Below are positions 41,689 to 49,830 of a DNA stretch of 64,000 nucleotides, in pieces (the stretch's first letter is position 1; each line of letters starts with the position of its first letter). The position numbers and the translations under genes are program-made. The DNA lies in NCBI RefSeq assembly GCF_038024875.1, contig NZ_CP136136.1:1240001-1304000 (forward strand), given 5' to 3'. Under the pieces are notes generated by a model. That model was not told the DNA's origin. It saw only the letters and a program-made list of their open reading frames with translations, and searched no databases. Source of the stretch: Gordonia rubripertincta (GTDB lineage Bacteria > Actinomycetota > Actinomycetes > Mycobacteriales > Mycobacteriaceae).

Positions 41689-42072
41689 TCAGAGAAGGGT
41701 GGCGTCGCGCTGGCCGGTGTAGAAGGCGAGTGCGTAGTCGGGGGTGCTGAAGTAGATCTTCGAACCCTTGGGGAAGAAGATGGCGTCCTTCGCCTTTGCT
41801 ACGATCTTCTGCCCGGTCTCCTTGTTCTCCAGCAGGAACTCGCCCTCGAGCACGACCTTCATCTCGTCGTATTCGTATTCGTAGTAGAGCGGCTCGTCGG
41901 TGTGACGGAGTTCGAAGTAGCCGCTGCACATCGGGCTGCCGTCCGGGTTCTCGTAGACGTCACCGATGAAACCCTCGGTGCCCGGGTACTCCGTCTCCGG
42001 CATCTTCGGCAGGTTCTTCCAGGCGTCGCTGGTCACCCGGAACTCCAACGCCTTGGCACTCTCGATCGTCAC
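41689..42072 (-). CDS. Cupin protein, EutQ-like
   Basis: A 127-residue single-cupin protein, first gene of the oxygenase unit. YYEYEYDEMKVVLEGEFLLE and AIFFPKGSKIYFSTPD form the two cupin motifs, close to the ethanolamine-utilisation EutQ type. The usual metal-binding His cluster is largely absent (Tyr and Glu are present instead), so a structural or sensory role is possible. GTG 42072 is preceded by a good ribosome site (GGAGGA). Small cupins often accompany amine-oxidising gene sets; its function here is unknown. Confidence 0.78.
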   Translation of the reverse strand: MTIESAKALEFRVTSDAWKNLPKMPETEYPGTEGFIGDVYENPDGSPMCSGYFELRHTDEPLYYEYEYDEMKVVLEGEFLLENKETGQKIVAKAKDAIFFPKGSKIYFSTPDYALAFYTGQRDATLL

Positions 42073-42185
42073 AATGCTCCTCCATGTCTCACTTGTGCGC
42101 TACGCGCTCGTCGGGGTACGTGTTCGGCGTCCTGGAGCCACCGGGGTTCGTGGTGACTCATCGGAGTAGACGCTGACCCCTGTCA

Positions 42186-42206
42186 TGAAACAAGTGGCGT
42201 GTTTCA
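42186..42206. promoter_or_regulatory. Candidate operator of the amine-oxygenase operon
   Basis: A perfect inverted repeat TGAAACA - 7 nt - TGTTTCA lies 113 bp upstream of the first gene (cupin) of the dimethylamine oxygenase unit. It is the only strong symmetric site in that 270-bp gap other than the terminator hairpin of the next gene. An HTH dimer, possibly the XRE-cupin protein, is the likely ligand. Inferred from position and symmetry. Confidence 0.45.
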
Positions 42207-42275
42207 GCAGTGTGACGGCTTTGTAATGAGTCGAGGGCCGAGTGGATGCGGTGCCGCAGCCAGTCGCGGTCTCGA

Positions 42276-42330
42276 TCACATGATCCGTTCGCGCTCACGC
42301 GAATCGGGTGATCGCGAACGGATCTTGTGA
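42276..42330 (-). terminator. Long-armed hairpin after the small membrane gene
   Basis: Arms TCACATGATCCGTTCGCG and TCACAAGATCCGTTCGCG (as complement) match at 17 of 18 positions around a 19-nt loop. It starts 13 bp after the stop of the gene at 42344. Same arm and loop size as the hairpin at 12397, with a different sequence. No U-tract. Confidence 0.55.
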
Positions 42331-42343
42331 GCGCTCCGCGCGC

Positions 42344-42679
42344 CTACGGCCGGCGATAGTCGAGCAACCCGGACCAGAACTCGTCGGGGATCACGTCACC
42401 GGCACGCAGTACGCGAGCGAGCCCCGCCGCCATGAACGCCCCGAGCAATCCGAGCCACAACCCGGACAGTGAGATCGCGACCCACGCGACGGCCACGGCG
42501 AACGGCCAGGGGTCGAGGATGATCAGGAGCGGGGCGAAGAAGAAGCCGGCCCCGATGAACCACGACGAGAGCGCGCGGTCGCATCGCGCCACCGCCACCA
42601 GCCAGCGCGGCGTCGAGGCCGTGGGTGTCGCGCCCAGAGGGGGTCTTCGGTTCCGGTGAGTGGTCGAGGCCGCGGTCAT
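42344..42679 (-). CDS. Small membrane protein
   Basis: A 111-residue protein with two to three TM segments (SSWFIGAGFFFAPLLIILDP, FAVAVAWVAISLSGLWLGLL, then LLGAFMAAGLARVL) and charged ends. The start ATG 42679 is preceded by a strong AGGAGGTG ribosome site. No domain recognised. It lies between the amine cluster and the glucosylglycerate hydrolase gene and shares the minus strand with both; an 89-bp gap follows the hydrolase stop, so co-transcription is possible. Confidence 0.65.
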   Translation of the reverse strand: MTAASTTHRNRRPPLGATPTASTPRWLVAVARCDRALSSWFIGAGFFFAPLLIILDPWPFAVAVAWVAISLSGLWLGLLGAFMAAGLARVLRAGDVIPDEFWSGLLDYRRP

Positions 42680-42768
42680 CGGACACCTCCTGAGACGGAT
42701 TGCTGTGACTCCAGACTCCGCCCAGGAACGTGCGGAAGCCACTACCTCCCGGGTAGTCGAATCGCCTC

Positions 42769-44109
42769 TCAGTCGAGCCAGTCCAGCACCGACGCCGCGG
42801 TCCAGCTCTGCTGCATGCTGCCGAGGGGTTCGCCGGTGAAAGGCTCGTAGTACTCGGCGAAGGAGCCGTCGGTGGCCTGACGCAGACCCTCCTCGCGGAG
42901 GCGAGCCGACCGCTCGGTCCAGCCACGACGTGCGAACGCCCAGCTGAACAACCAGGTCATGACCGGCCACACCGGACCGCGCCAGTATTCGCGCGGACGG
43001 AAGTCCGCGGAGATCGGCGACGTCGACGGCGGGACGGCGTACCGGAGGTCGGGGTGACCGCAGAAACGCGGGCCGTCGAACAGCCGCAGAAGAGCGCGTT
43101 CCCGCTCGCGGGGGAGACCGCCACAGATGAGCGGCGCGAACGCGGCGATGGTCTCGGTGGTGATCCAGGAGGTGGCACGCAGGTCGAAATCCCGTGCGGC
43201 ACCGTTGCGGTCGTTGGCGGCGGCAACGACGCCGGCGCGGAACCGATCGGCCCAGGCGCGCAGATCGCGAACGTCGGCGAGCGGCTTGGAGTAGTCCTCG
43301 CCGATCGTCGCGAGGACATCGCAGGCCACCGCGAAGATCGCGCTGACGAACACATCCTCGACGGCGAAACTCATGACCTTCGGCAACACGTCGTCGTCGT
43401 AATGCGCCCGCTTCATCTGCTCTACGAGCCAGATATACCGGTCGTACTCGAGGTCGGTGGGCCGCATCGACAAGTCAGACACGTGGTCGAGGTCGGCGCG
43501 TGCGTACGGCGGAAGGTCCAGTCCGGGAACGACATTCGCATACGCCGAGTCCCAACGCGGCGAGTTGTCCATACCGGATTCCCAGCCGTGGAAGATCGTG
43601 ATCCGGCCGCGCCCCATGGGATCCCGGGCATGAGCCAGCCAGCGATGCCAGCGCACGAGCGAACTCCACCTGCGGTCGATGAACTCGTTCGCCACCGCCC
43701 GCGTCGTCCGACCGTGGCGGCGGGAGTGGTCGAGGATGCGCTGCACCGCGATCGCGTGGACCGGCGGCTGCGTGATGCCCGAGGTGTCCGGGAAGTCGGG
43801 GGCGCATTCGGCGAGTCGTGCGCACTCCCACCGGGACGGACCGGGGAAGTATCCGTCACGGCCGTTGGCGAACACGATGTGCGGGATCATGCCGTTGCGC
43901 CACTGCGCCGACAGCAGGGTGTCCATCTCGATCACCGCACGCTCGACGGACAGCGGTGCGAGGCCGACGGTCACGAACGCGGCGTCCCAGCTCCACATGT
44001 GCGGGTACAGCTTGGGCGCCGCACTGGTCATGGTGCCCAGGTCGTTGCCGCGCAGCAGATAAGCGGCACGTGCCGACAGCTGCGTTGGGGTGAATCCGTA
44101 CCTGGCCAC
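42769..44109 (-). CDS. ggh: Glucosylglycerate hydrolase (GH63)
   Basis: A 446-residue (alpha/alpha)6-barrel glycosidase. It matches the mycobacterial GgH that hydrolyses 2-O-alpha-glucosylglycerate (and mannosylglycerate) on recovery from nitrogen starvation. Motifs include LYPHMWSWDAAFVTVGLAPL, HGWESGMDNSPRWDSAY (catalytic Asp), and EYWRGPVWPVMTWLFSWAF with GSFAEYYEPFTGEPLGSMQQ (catalytic Glu). GTG 44109 gives the 446-residue length I recall for the characterised enzyme; ATG 44139 would add ten residues. Its transcription is divergent from the SDR gene. Strong match over the full length. Confidence 0.88.
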   Translation of the reverse strand: MARYGFTPTQLSARAAYLLRGNDLGTMTSAAPKLYPHMWSWDAAFVTVGLAPLSVERAVIEMDTLLSAQWRNGMIPHIVFANGRDGYFPGPSRWECARLAECAPDFPDTSGITQPPVHAIAVQRILDHSRRHGRTTRAVANEFIDRRWSSLVRWHRWLAHARDPMGRGRITIFHGWESGMDNSPRWDSAYANVVPGLDLPPYARADLDHVSDLSMRPTDLEYDRYIWLVEQMKRAHYDDDVLPKVMSFAVEDVFVSAIFAVACDVLATIGEDYSKPLADVRDLRAWADRFRAGVVAAANDRNGAARDFDLRATSWITTETIAAFAPLICGGLPRERERALLRLFDGPRFCGHPDLRYAVPPSTSPISADFRPREYWRGPVWPVMTWLFSWAFARRGWTERSARLREEGLRQATDGSFAEYYEPFTGEPLGSMQQSWTAASVLDWLD

Positions 44110-44207
44110 GCCGACGATTGTGCCCCGCGGCGCCCTCACATGCTCACCAAGGTGACGCGAGCCGCAGGCGCTCGGCCGGCCCGTCTCGGAGCAGTAGGGT
44201 GGGCAGA

Positions 44208-44888
44208 GTGCCCACCGCGTTGATCACCGGGGCCAGTCGTGGCCTCGGCGCCCAGATCGCCCGACAGCTCGCCCCCACGCATGACCTGTTGCTGGGCGGC
44301 CGCCCCTCACCCGAACTCGACCACCTCGCCACGGAGCTCGACGGCGCGAGCACCTTCGCCGTCGAACTGACCGACTACGACGAGGTCGCCGCCGCGGTGG
44401 AGACCATCAGCGAACTCGACGTCCTGGTCCACAACGCCGGCGTCGGCAGCAGTCTCGAGCACGTCTCGGACACTCCGGTCGAGGAATGGCATCACGTCCT
44501 CGAGGTGAACCTCGTGGCGGTCGCCGAACTGACGCGGCTCCTCCTGCCTGCCCTCCGGCAGGCGGAAGGCCACGTCGTCTTCGTGAACTCCGGGGCAGGC
44601 CGGAACGCCAAACCCCGGTGGGCTCCGTACGCCGCGAGCAAGTTCGGCCTGCGTGCACTCGCCGACTCTCTCCGCGCCGAGGAGCCGACGCTGCGGGTCA
44701 CCTCGGTCTATCCCGGACGCATCGACACCGACATGCAGCGCGAACTGGTCGCTATCGAAGGCCGGGACTACGACGCCTCGCAGTTCCTGCGCCCGGAGTC
44801 GGTCGCCGCCGCGGTCGTGCACGCCATTCAGACCCCGGCCGACGCCCATCCGCAGGACATCGTGCTGCGGCCGACGGGCCGGGGCTGA
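44208..44888 (+). CDS. Short-chain dehydrogenase/reductase
   Basis: A 226-residue classical SDR. The cofactor motif TGASRGLG is at the N-terminus (TALITGASRGLGAQIARQLA), NAG in VLVHNAGVGSSLEHV, and the catalytic Ser-Tyr-Lys in FVNSGAGRNAKPRWAPYAASK. The C-terminal RVTSVYPGRIDTDMQ is also typical. GTG 44208 starts at the conserved first strand. Substrate unknown. Intergenic repeats follow the stop codon. Confidence 0.87.
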   Translation: MPTALITGASRGLGAQIARQLAPTHDLLLGGRPSPELDHLATELDGASTFAVELTDYDEVAAAVETISELDVLVHNAGVGSSLEHVSDTPVEEWHHVLEVNLVAVAELTRLLLPALRQAEGHVVFVNSGAGRNAKPRWAPYAASKFGLRALADSLRAEEPTLRVTSVYPGRIDTDMQRELVAIEGRDYDASQFLRPESVAAAVVHAIQTPADAHPQDIVLRPTGRG

Positions 44889-44982
44889 CCCTTCGAGGCT
44901 CGCTCCGCTCGCACCTCAGGGAGCGAGGGGGGCCGACGCTCGCACCTCAGGGAGCGAGGGGCGACCCTCGCACCGCAGGGAT
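44889..44982. repeat. Tandem CGCACCTCAGGGAGCGAGG repeats
   Basis: Two exact copies of CGCACCTCAGGGAGCGAGG at 44910-44928 and 44941-44959, and a degenerate third (CTCGCACCGCAGGG) at about 44968, occupy the gap between the convergent SDR and ketosteroid-isomerase-like genes. A further exact copy lies at 31806. CTCGC and GCGAG within each copy can form a small stem. It may help to end transcription from both sides. Confidence 0.75.
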
Positions 44983-44987
44983 CAGAA

Positions 44988-45377
44988 CTAGAGCTGCGTC
45001 AGGTCCTCCGGACGCCAGACGGCGCGCATGGACGAGACCTTGCCGTCGGCGTTGAAGACCATGATGTCGACCGGGGTGATCTCGAAGGCGAGACCCGAGG
45101 TCTTGGTGACGAGGGTGAACTCGAAGACCGCGGTGTCGCCGGCGACCTTCTTCCACTTGAGGGTCGCGGTGCGCTCGTCCATGCCGGTGATCACCGAGTA
45201 GAACTCGACGAGCTGTTCGCGGGTGTTGCGGATGTCGGCGCCGATCGGGTCCTCGACCGTCGCGTCGGGCGCGTAGAGGTCGGCGATCTGTTCGGCGGTG
45301 CCGTTGTTCAGCAGCTCGACGTAGGCGTCGACCGCCGCGTCGATCTTGTCGGCGAGGTCGGCTTGCTCGACGGTCAT
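44988..45377 (-). CDS. Ketosteroid delta-isomerase-like protein (SnoaL/NTF2 fold)
   Basis: A 129-residue NTF2-fold protein. AVDAYVELLNNGTAEQIADL, DATVEDPIGADI (contains the candidate general-base Asp), and EITPVDIMVFNADGKVSSMRAVW are typical of steroid delta-5-isomerases. The presence of a KstR-type palindrome 17 bp upstream of the start codon supports a role in sterol degradation. ATG 45377 has a GGAGGA ribosome site. Catalytic activity is likely but not proven, since many SnoaL-like proteins share the fold. Confidence 0.8.
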   Translation of the reverse strand: MTVEQADLADKIDAAVDAYVELLNNGTAEQIADLYAPDATVEDPIGADIRNTREQLVEFYSVITGMDERTATLKWKKVAGDTAVFEFTLVTKTSGLAFEITPVDIMVFNADGKVSSMRAVWRPEDLTQL

Positions 45378-45393
45378 GAATCCTCCAAGAAAT

Positions 45394-45407
45394 TAGAACG
45401 TGTTCTA
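45394..45407. promoter_or_regulatory. KstR-type operator (sterol catabolism)
   Basis: TAGAACGTGTTCTA, a perfect 14-bp palindrome, matches the KstR consensus TNNAACNNGTTNNA. It lies directly upstream of the isomerase-like gene and could also affect the divergent DUF4129 operon, whose start is 147 bp away. KstR is a TetR repressor of cholesterol genes in Mycobacteriales. Confidence 0.75.
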
Positions 45408-45553
45408 GTTCCGCACCGTAGCACGCGCGTCCGTCGACCGGTGGATGTTTCCGGTGCTTGCGCGGGGTTCTTTGATACGTTCGCCGCAAGAGCTCCCGCG
45501 GGGCTCGAGTCCGTGAACCAACGAGGTCCAGCAGCGCGGAAAGGCCGGTATCC

Positions 45554-46231
45554 GTGACCCCGATCCTGGCTGCTCCTCTGGACCCTGGCAACGAGGAGGC
45601 CCGACGCTGGGCCGAGGACGAGCTCTCCAAGAACATCTACCAGCCGCCGGAACCGTCGTGGTGGGACGAGTTCAGCGACCGTGTGTGGGAGTGGATCGCC
45701 GACAACATCCTCGACCTGTTCGGTGGCTCGGACACGATCCGGGCGATCGTCATCGTGCTCGTGATCCTCCTGGTCGCCGGGCTCGCCGTGCTGGTAATCC
45801 GTCGAGTTCGACGCATCCCGCGGGCACCGAAGACCGCCGACACGACCGCGACCAAGGTGGTGCTGTCCGGGGCGCGTTCGGCGAAGGAACTCCGTGCCGA
45901 GGCCGAGACCCTTTACGCTGCGGGCGATCACGACGCCAGTGTCATCGCCGCGGTGCGTGCGCTCGCCCGACGCGCCATCGAACGCGATCTGCTCGCCGAC
46001 GAACCGTCCCTCACCGCACACGAGGTGGCCGTCGAACTCGCCTCGCGGTTCACCGCTCACGGTGTCGAACTCCGCAGCGCCGCTGATCTGTTCGACGCGA
46101 TCGCCTATGGCGACCGACATGCGGCCGCCGGGTCGGCGCGTGCGGTGCTCGATCTCGAGCGTGCGGTGTCTGCCGCCCAACCCGACGCGGTGGACACCTC
46201 GGGTCCTCGTCGACTGGCGGTTCCCCGGTGA
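45554..46231 (+). CDS. DUF4129 domain protein
   Basis: A 225-residue membrane protein. An N-terminal extracytoplasmic part (DPGNEEARRWAEDELSKNIY) is followed by one TM helix (AIVIVLVILLVAGLAVLVIR) and the cytoplasmic DUF4129 domain (AGDHDASVIAAVRALARRAI, LTAHEVAVELASRF). DUF4129 proteins accompany MoxR-DUF58 systems. It is the first gene of the DUF4129-DUF4350-moxR-DUF58 operon, as in the Rv3691-Rv3693 region of M. tuberculosis. GTG 45554; its stop overlaps the next GTG (GTGA). Confidence 0.82.
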   Translation: MTPILAAPLDPGNEEARRWAEDELSKNIYQPPEPSWWDEFSDRVWEWIADNILDLFGGSDTIRAIVIVLVILLVAGLAVLVIRRVRRIPRAPKTADTTATKVVLSGARSAKELRAEAETLYAAGDHDASVIAAVRALARRAIERDLLADEPSLTAHEVAVELASRFTAHGVELRSAADLFDAIAYGDRHAAAGSARAVLDLERAVSAAQPDAVDTSGPRRLAVPR

Positions 46232-47497
46232 CCTCGACGACCCGTGCTCCGTCGATCGCACCCGCCCCGCCGAAGCGCGGTACGCCGCGATGGATCTGGG
46301 GTGCTCGTGGTGGTTCTCGTCGTCGTGGTGGTCGGCGCGATCGGCCTGCTCGGAGTGTCCGCTCTGACCGTGTTCGGAGCGGAACCCGGGCCCGGGGTGA
46401 GTTACGACCCCGACAACCCCAGGCCCCAGGGCGCCCGCGCCCTGGCCCGGATCATCGACGAGCACGACGGCGACGTCCGTCAGGCACGCGGGCTGGACGA
46501 GTTCGCCGACGCTCCACGCCCCAGCGGCAGTACGACGGTCGTCGTGTCATCGGTGGGTGCGTTGAATCCCGGTACCGCGCAACAGTTCCTCGACCGGGTG
46601 TCCGAGGCGCACCGGGTGATCCTCATCGCGCCGCAGGACAACGCCCTGTCGCTCCTCGAACTACCCGTCCGGTTGGAGTTCGGCGGTGCCCCGACCGCCG
46701 TACCCGCACGCTGCGCGACCGCCGAGATCGCCGCCGACGACACCATCACCGGGGGCACACTCGGTTACAGCAGCTCCGCACCCGGGGTGACGTCGTGCTT
46801 CACCACCGGCGCCGCGTCGAATGTGCTGTACTTGCCGGCCGCCGCCGGCCGTCCGGAGATCGTGGTCGTGAGCGGTGACATGCTGATCAACGACAACCTC
46901 GCGCTCCGGGACAACGCCGGGGTGGCCACCCGGCTCTTCGCCGACGCGGACGACGTCCTCTGGTACATACCGTTCTTCACCGACGAGGTGCCGACCGGGG
47001 ACGAGGACACCGACATCCCGGCGGCGATCGGCCCGCTGATCGTGCTCGCCGCGTTCGCGGTCCTGACGCTCATGCTCTGGCGGGGTCGGCGGTTCGGCGC
47101 GCTGGTCACCGAGCCGCTGCCGGCGGTCGTGAAGGCGATCGAGACCACCCAGGCGCGGGGACGGATGTACCACAAGGCCCGCGCCGACGCCCGGTCCGCC
47201 GCCGCACTGAGGATCCACACGCTGACCTCGCTCGCCTCGTACCTCGGCCTGCCTTACGACGGTGGGAGGGCCACCGACGAACTGGCCATACCCGGATGGG
47301 AGGCGACTGTGGCGCGCGGCGAAACCGCCGACCCGGCAGTCCACGCCATCATCACCGCCGTCGTGTCCGCCACCGGGAGGGACCTCGCCCGGGTGCGCGC
47401 CCTGCTCGCCGGACCGCTCCCCACCACCGACACCGGCCTCGTCCTGTTCAGCAGCGAACTGACCGCCCTCGAGAAGGAAGTCCGACACACGCCATGA
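46228..47497 (+). CDS. DUF4350 domain membrane protein, probable N-terminal frameshift
   Basis: A protein of about 420 residues: N-terminal TM (VLVVVLVVVVVGAIGLLG), extracytoplasmic DUF4350 domain (GVSYDPDNPRPQGARALARI, TTVVVSSVGALNPGTAQQFL), a second TM (AIGPLIVLAAFAVLTLMLWR) and a cytoplasmic tail. GTG 46228 overlaps the previous stop and gives STTRAPSIAPAPPKRGTPRW in frame 1, but the TM onward is in another frame. Dropping one G from CTGGGGTG (about 46299) would join them. Alternatively GTG 46244 starts a continuous frame with a basic N-terminus, but without the usual operon overlap. Frameshift at sequence level is likely; error or mutation cannot be told apart. Confidence 0.75.
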
Positions 47498-48534
47498 CCG
47501 TCGATCCATCCCGCACCTTCGGCCCCGGCCCGTTCGAGAAGACGGCACCGCACAGTCCCCACGGCGGCCCCGCCCCGTCGTCGAACACCGCCACGCGCGA
47601 CGCACTCGGCGCGGTACGTGCCGAGGTCGCCAAAGCGGTTGTCGGACAAGACCCGGCGGTCGCCGGCATCCTCATCGCACTGCTGTGTCGCGGGCACATC
47701 CTGCTCGAAGGCGTACCCGGTGTCGCGAAGACGCTCCTCGTCAGGTCGGTCGCGGCCGCGCTCGACGTGGAGACCAAACGCGTGCAGTTCACCCCGGACC
47801 TCATGCCCGGTGATGTGACGGGGTCGCTCGTATTCGACGCCTCCAGTTCTGAGTTCACGTTCCGCGAGGGTCCGGTGTTCACCAACCTGCTGCTGGCCGA
47901 CGAGATCAATCGCACCCCGCCGAAGACGCAGGCGTCGCTGCTGGAGGCGATGGAGGAACGGCAGGTGACCGTCGACGGCGTCGGCCGTCCGCTGCCCAGC
48001 CCGTTCCTGGTAGCGGCGACGCAGAACCCCGTCGAGTACGAGGGCACCTACCCGCTGCCGGAGGCACAGCTCGACCGCTTCCTGCTCAAGGTGACGCTGC
48101 CCCTGCCGGCCCGCGAGGACGAGATCACGGTCCTCACCCGGCATGCGGCCGGATTCGATCCGCGCGATCTCGCCGCGGCCGGACTCCGGCCGGTCGCCTC
48201 GGCCGCCGACGTCGAGGCCGGGATCGAACAGGTCCGCCGCGTCGGCGTCGCACCGCAGGTTGCCGCCTACATCGTCGACATCGCCCGTGCGACAAGGTTC
48301 TCCCCGTCCCTCGCGCTCGGCGTCAGTCCGCGAGGCGCGACCGCCCTGCTCGCGACGAGCCGAGCCTGGGCTTGGCTGAACGGTCGCGACTTCGTGACCC
48401 CGGATGACGTTCAGGCGCTGGCACAGTCGACGCTCGCGCACCGGCTGTCGCTGCGTCCCGAGGCCGAACTCGAAGGGGTGTCGGTGGGTTCGGTCCTCGA
48501 CGCCGCCGTGAACTCGGTTCCCGTCCCGCGCTGA
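47494..48534 (+). CDS. moxR: MoxR-family AAA ATPase
   Basis: A 346-residue AAA+ chaperone-like ATPase. Walker A is LEGVPGVAKT, Walker B is LLLADEINRTPPKTQASLLE, and sensor-1 is FLVAATQNPVEYEGTYPLPE with AQLDRFLL following. GVSPRGATALLATSRAWAWL is the sensor-2 region. MoxR proteins work with DUF58 and VWA partners to activate or assemble substrates; this one forms an operon with DUF58 (TGATG overlap) and DUF4350 (ATGA overlap). All ATPase motifs are intact. Confidence 0.92.
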   Translation: MTVDPSRTFGPGPFEKTAPHSPHGGPAPSSNTATRDALGAVRAEVAKAVVGQDPAVAGILIALLCRGHILLEGVPGVAKTLLVRSVAAALDVETKRVQFTPDLMPGDVTGSLVFDASSSEFTFREGPVFTNLLLADEINRTPPKTQASLLEAMEERQVTVDGVGRPLPSPFLVAATQNPVEYEGTYPLPEAQLDRFLLKVTLPLPAREDEITVLTRHAAGFDPRDLAAAGLRPVASAADVEAGIEQVRRVGVAPQVAAYIVDIARATRFSPSLALGVSPRGATALLATSRAWAWLNGRDFVTPDDVQALAQSTLAHRLSLRPEAELEGVSVGSVLDAAVNSVPVPR

Positions 48535-49826
48535 TGTTCCTCACCGGCCGGTTCCTGATCCTGGTGCTGCTCGGCGCGGTGCCGATCCTGGTGTGGCCGA
48601 ACTATGCAGTCCCGGTGTTCTGGGTGGTGTGCTGCGTGTTGCTGATGTGCCTCGATCTCGCGCTCGCCGGGTCGACGAAGACCGTTGCCCTGGCACGGTC
48701 GGTGCCCGGGCCGGTGCGGCTCGGGGAGACCACCTCGTGTTCGATCATGGTGACCAACACCGGAACCGGCACCTTCCGCGGCGTCCTGCGCGACAGCTGG
48801 CAACCGTCGGCCGGTGCCGCCGACGCGGTCCATCGCCTCACCGTGCCGCAGGGTGAAACCCGCACGGTGACCACCACTCTCACCCCGACGCGCCGTGGCG
48901 ACCGGCTCGCGGTGCGGGTGACGGTCCGTCGCCTCGGCCCTCTCGGACTCGCCGGCCGGCAGCGCAGCGTGCCGCTACCGGGCCGGGTCCGCGCGCTCCC
49001 GCCGTTCGGATCACGGCGCCTGCTGCCTTCCCGGCTCGCCCACCTGCGTCAGCTCGACGGCCGTTCCGCCGTCCGGATACGCGGGCAGGGAACCGAATTC
49101 GACTCGCTGCGCGACTTCGTCGAGGGCGACGACGTCCGCAGTATCGACTGGCGAGCGACCGCACGACGCCGGTCGACCGTTGTGCGCACCTGGCAGCCGG
49201 AGAAGGATCGTCACATCGTCATCGTGCTCGACACGTCACGCACATCCGCCGGCCGCGTCGGCGACGTCCCCCGGCTGGACGCCGCGATGGACGCCGCCCT
49301 GCTTCTCGCCGCGTTGGCTTCGCATGCGGGCGACCGCGTCGACCTCATCGCCGGTGATCGACGGGTCCACCGGCGAGTGGTCGGGGTGGGCCGCACGACG
49401 CTGCTCAACACCCTGGTCACCGCGATGGCCAACCTCGAACCGGCTCTGCTGGAGGCGGATTGGCCGATGCTCGGGGCGGAGGTCGCGAAGATCAGCCGCC
49501 AGCGCGCTCTGCTCGTGTTGCTGACCCCGCTGGAGCCGGCGGCCGTCGAGGAGTCACTCCTGGCGCCGCTGTCGGTTCTCGCGCAGCGCTACAAGGTCGT
49601 CATCGGATCCGTCGCCGACCCGGCGCTGGAGGAGATGATCGCGGCCAGGGAGAGTCCGGACGCGGTCTACGACGCGGCGGCCGCGGCCCGGACCGTCACC
49701 CTGCGGAACCGAACGGCCACTGCCGTCGGCCGGCTCGGCGTCGAGGTGGTGGACGCTCCGCCGGAGAAGCTCCCCGCGCGGCTCGCCGATCACTATCTGC
49801 TGCTGAAGTCACGCGGGTTGCTGTAG
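48534..49826 (+). CDS. DUF58 domain protein
   Basis: A 430-residue protein. Two N-terminal TM helices (LILVLLGAVPILVWPNY, AVPVFWVVCCVLLMCLDLAL), an immunoglobulin-like segment, the DUF58 signature GTEFDSLRDFVEGDDVRSIDW - RATARR and a von Willebrand A-like domain (IVIVLDTSRTSAGRVGD). DUF58 proteins are partners of MoxR. The end is 4 bp from the convergent DoxX-like gene. Role in envelope or stress is suggested for the family, not shown. Confidence 0.88.
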   Translation: MFLTGRFLILVLLGAVPILVWPNYAVPVFWVVCCVLLMCLDLALAGSTKTVALARSVPGPVRLGETTSCSIMVTNTGTGTFRGVLRDSWQPSAGAADAVHRLTVPQGETRTVTTTLTPTRRGDRLAVRVTVRRLGPLGLAGRQRSVPLPGRVRALPPFGSRRLLPSRLAHLRQLDGRSAVRIRGQGTEFDSLRDFVEGDDVRSIDWRATARRRSTVVRTWQPEKDRHIVIVLDTSRTSAGRVGDVPRLDAAMDAALLLAALASHAGDRVDLIAGDRRVHRRVVGVGRTTLLNTLVTAMANLEPALLEADWPMLGAEVAKISRQRALLVLLTPLEPAAVEESLLAPLSVLAQRYKVVIGSVADPALEEMIAARESPDAVYDAAAAARTVTLRNRTATAVGRLGVEVVDAPPEKLPARLADHYLLLKSRGLL

Positions 49827-49830
49827 CCGA

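Noticed and set aside
46244..46300. GTG 46244 as the true DUF4350 start
   Set aside because: Possible, but GTG 46228 has the GTGA overlap used by the rest of the operon and a family-like N-terminus; kept as the alternative.
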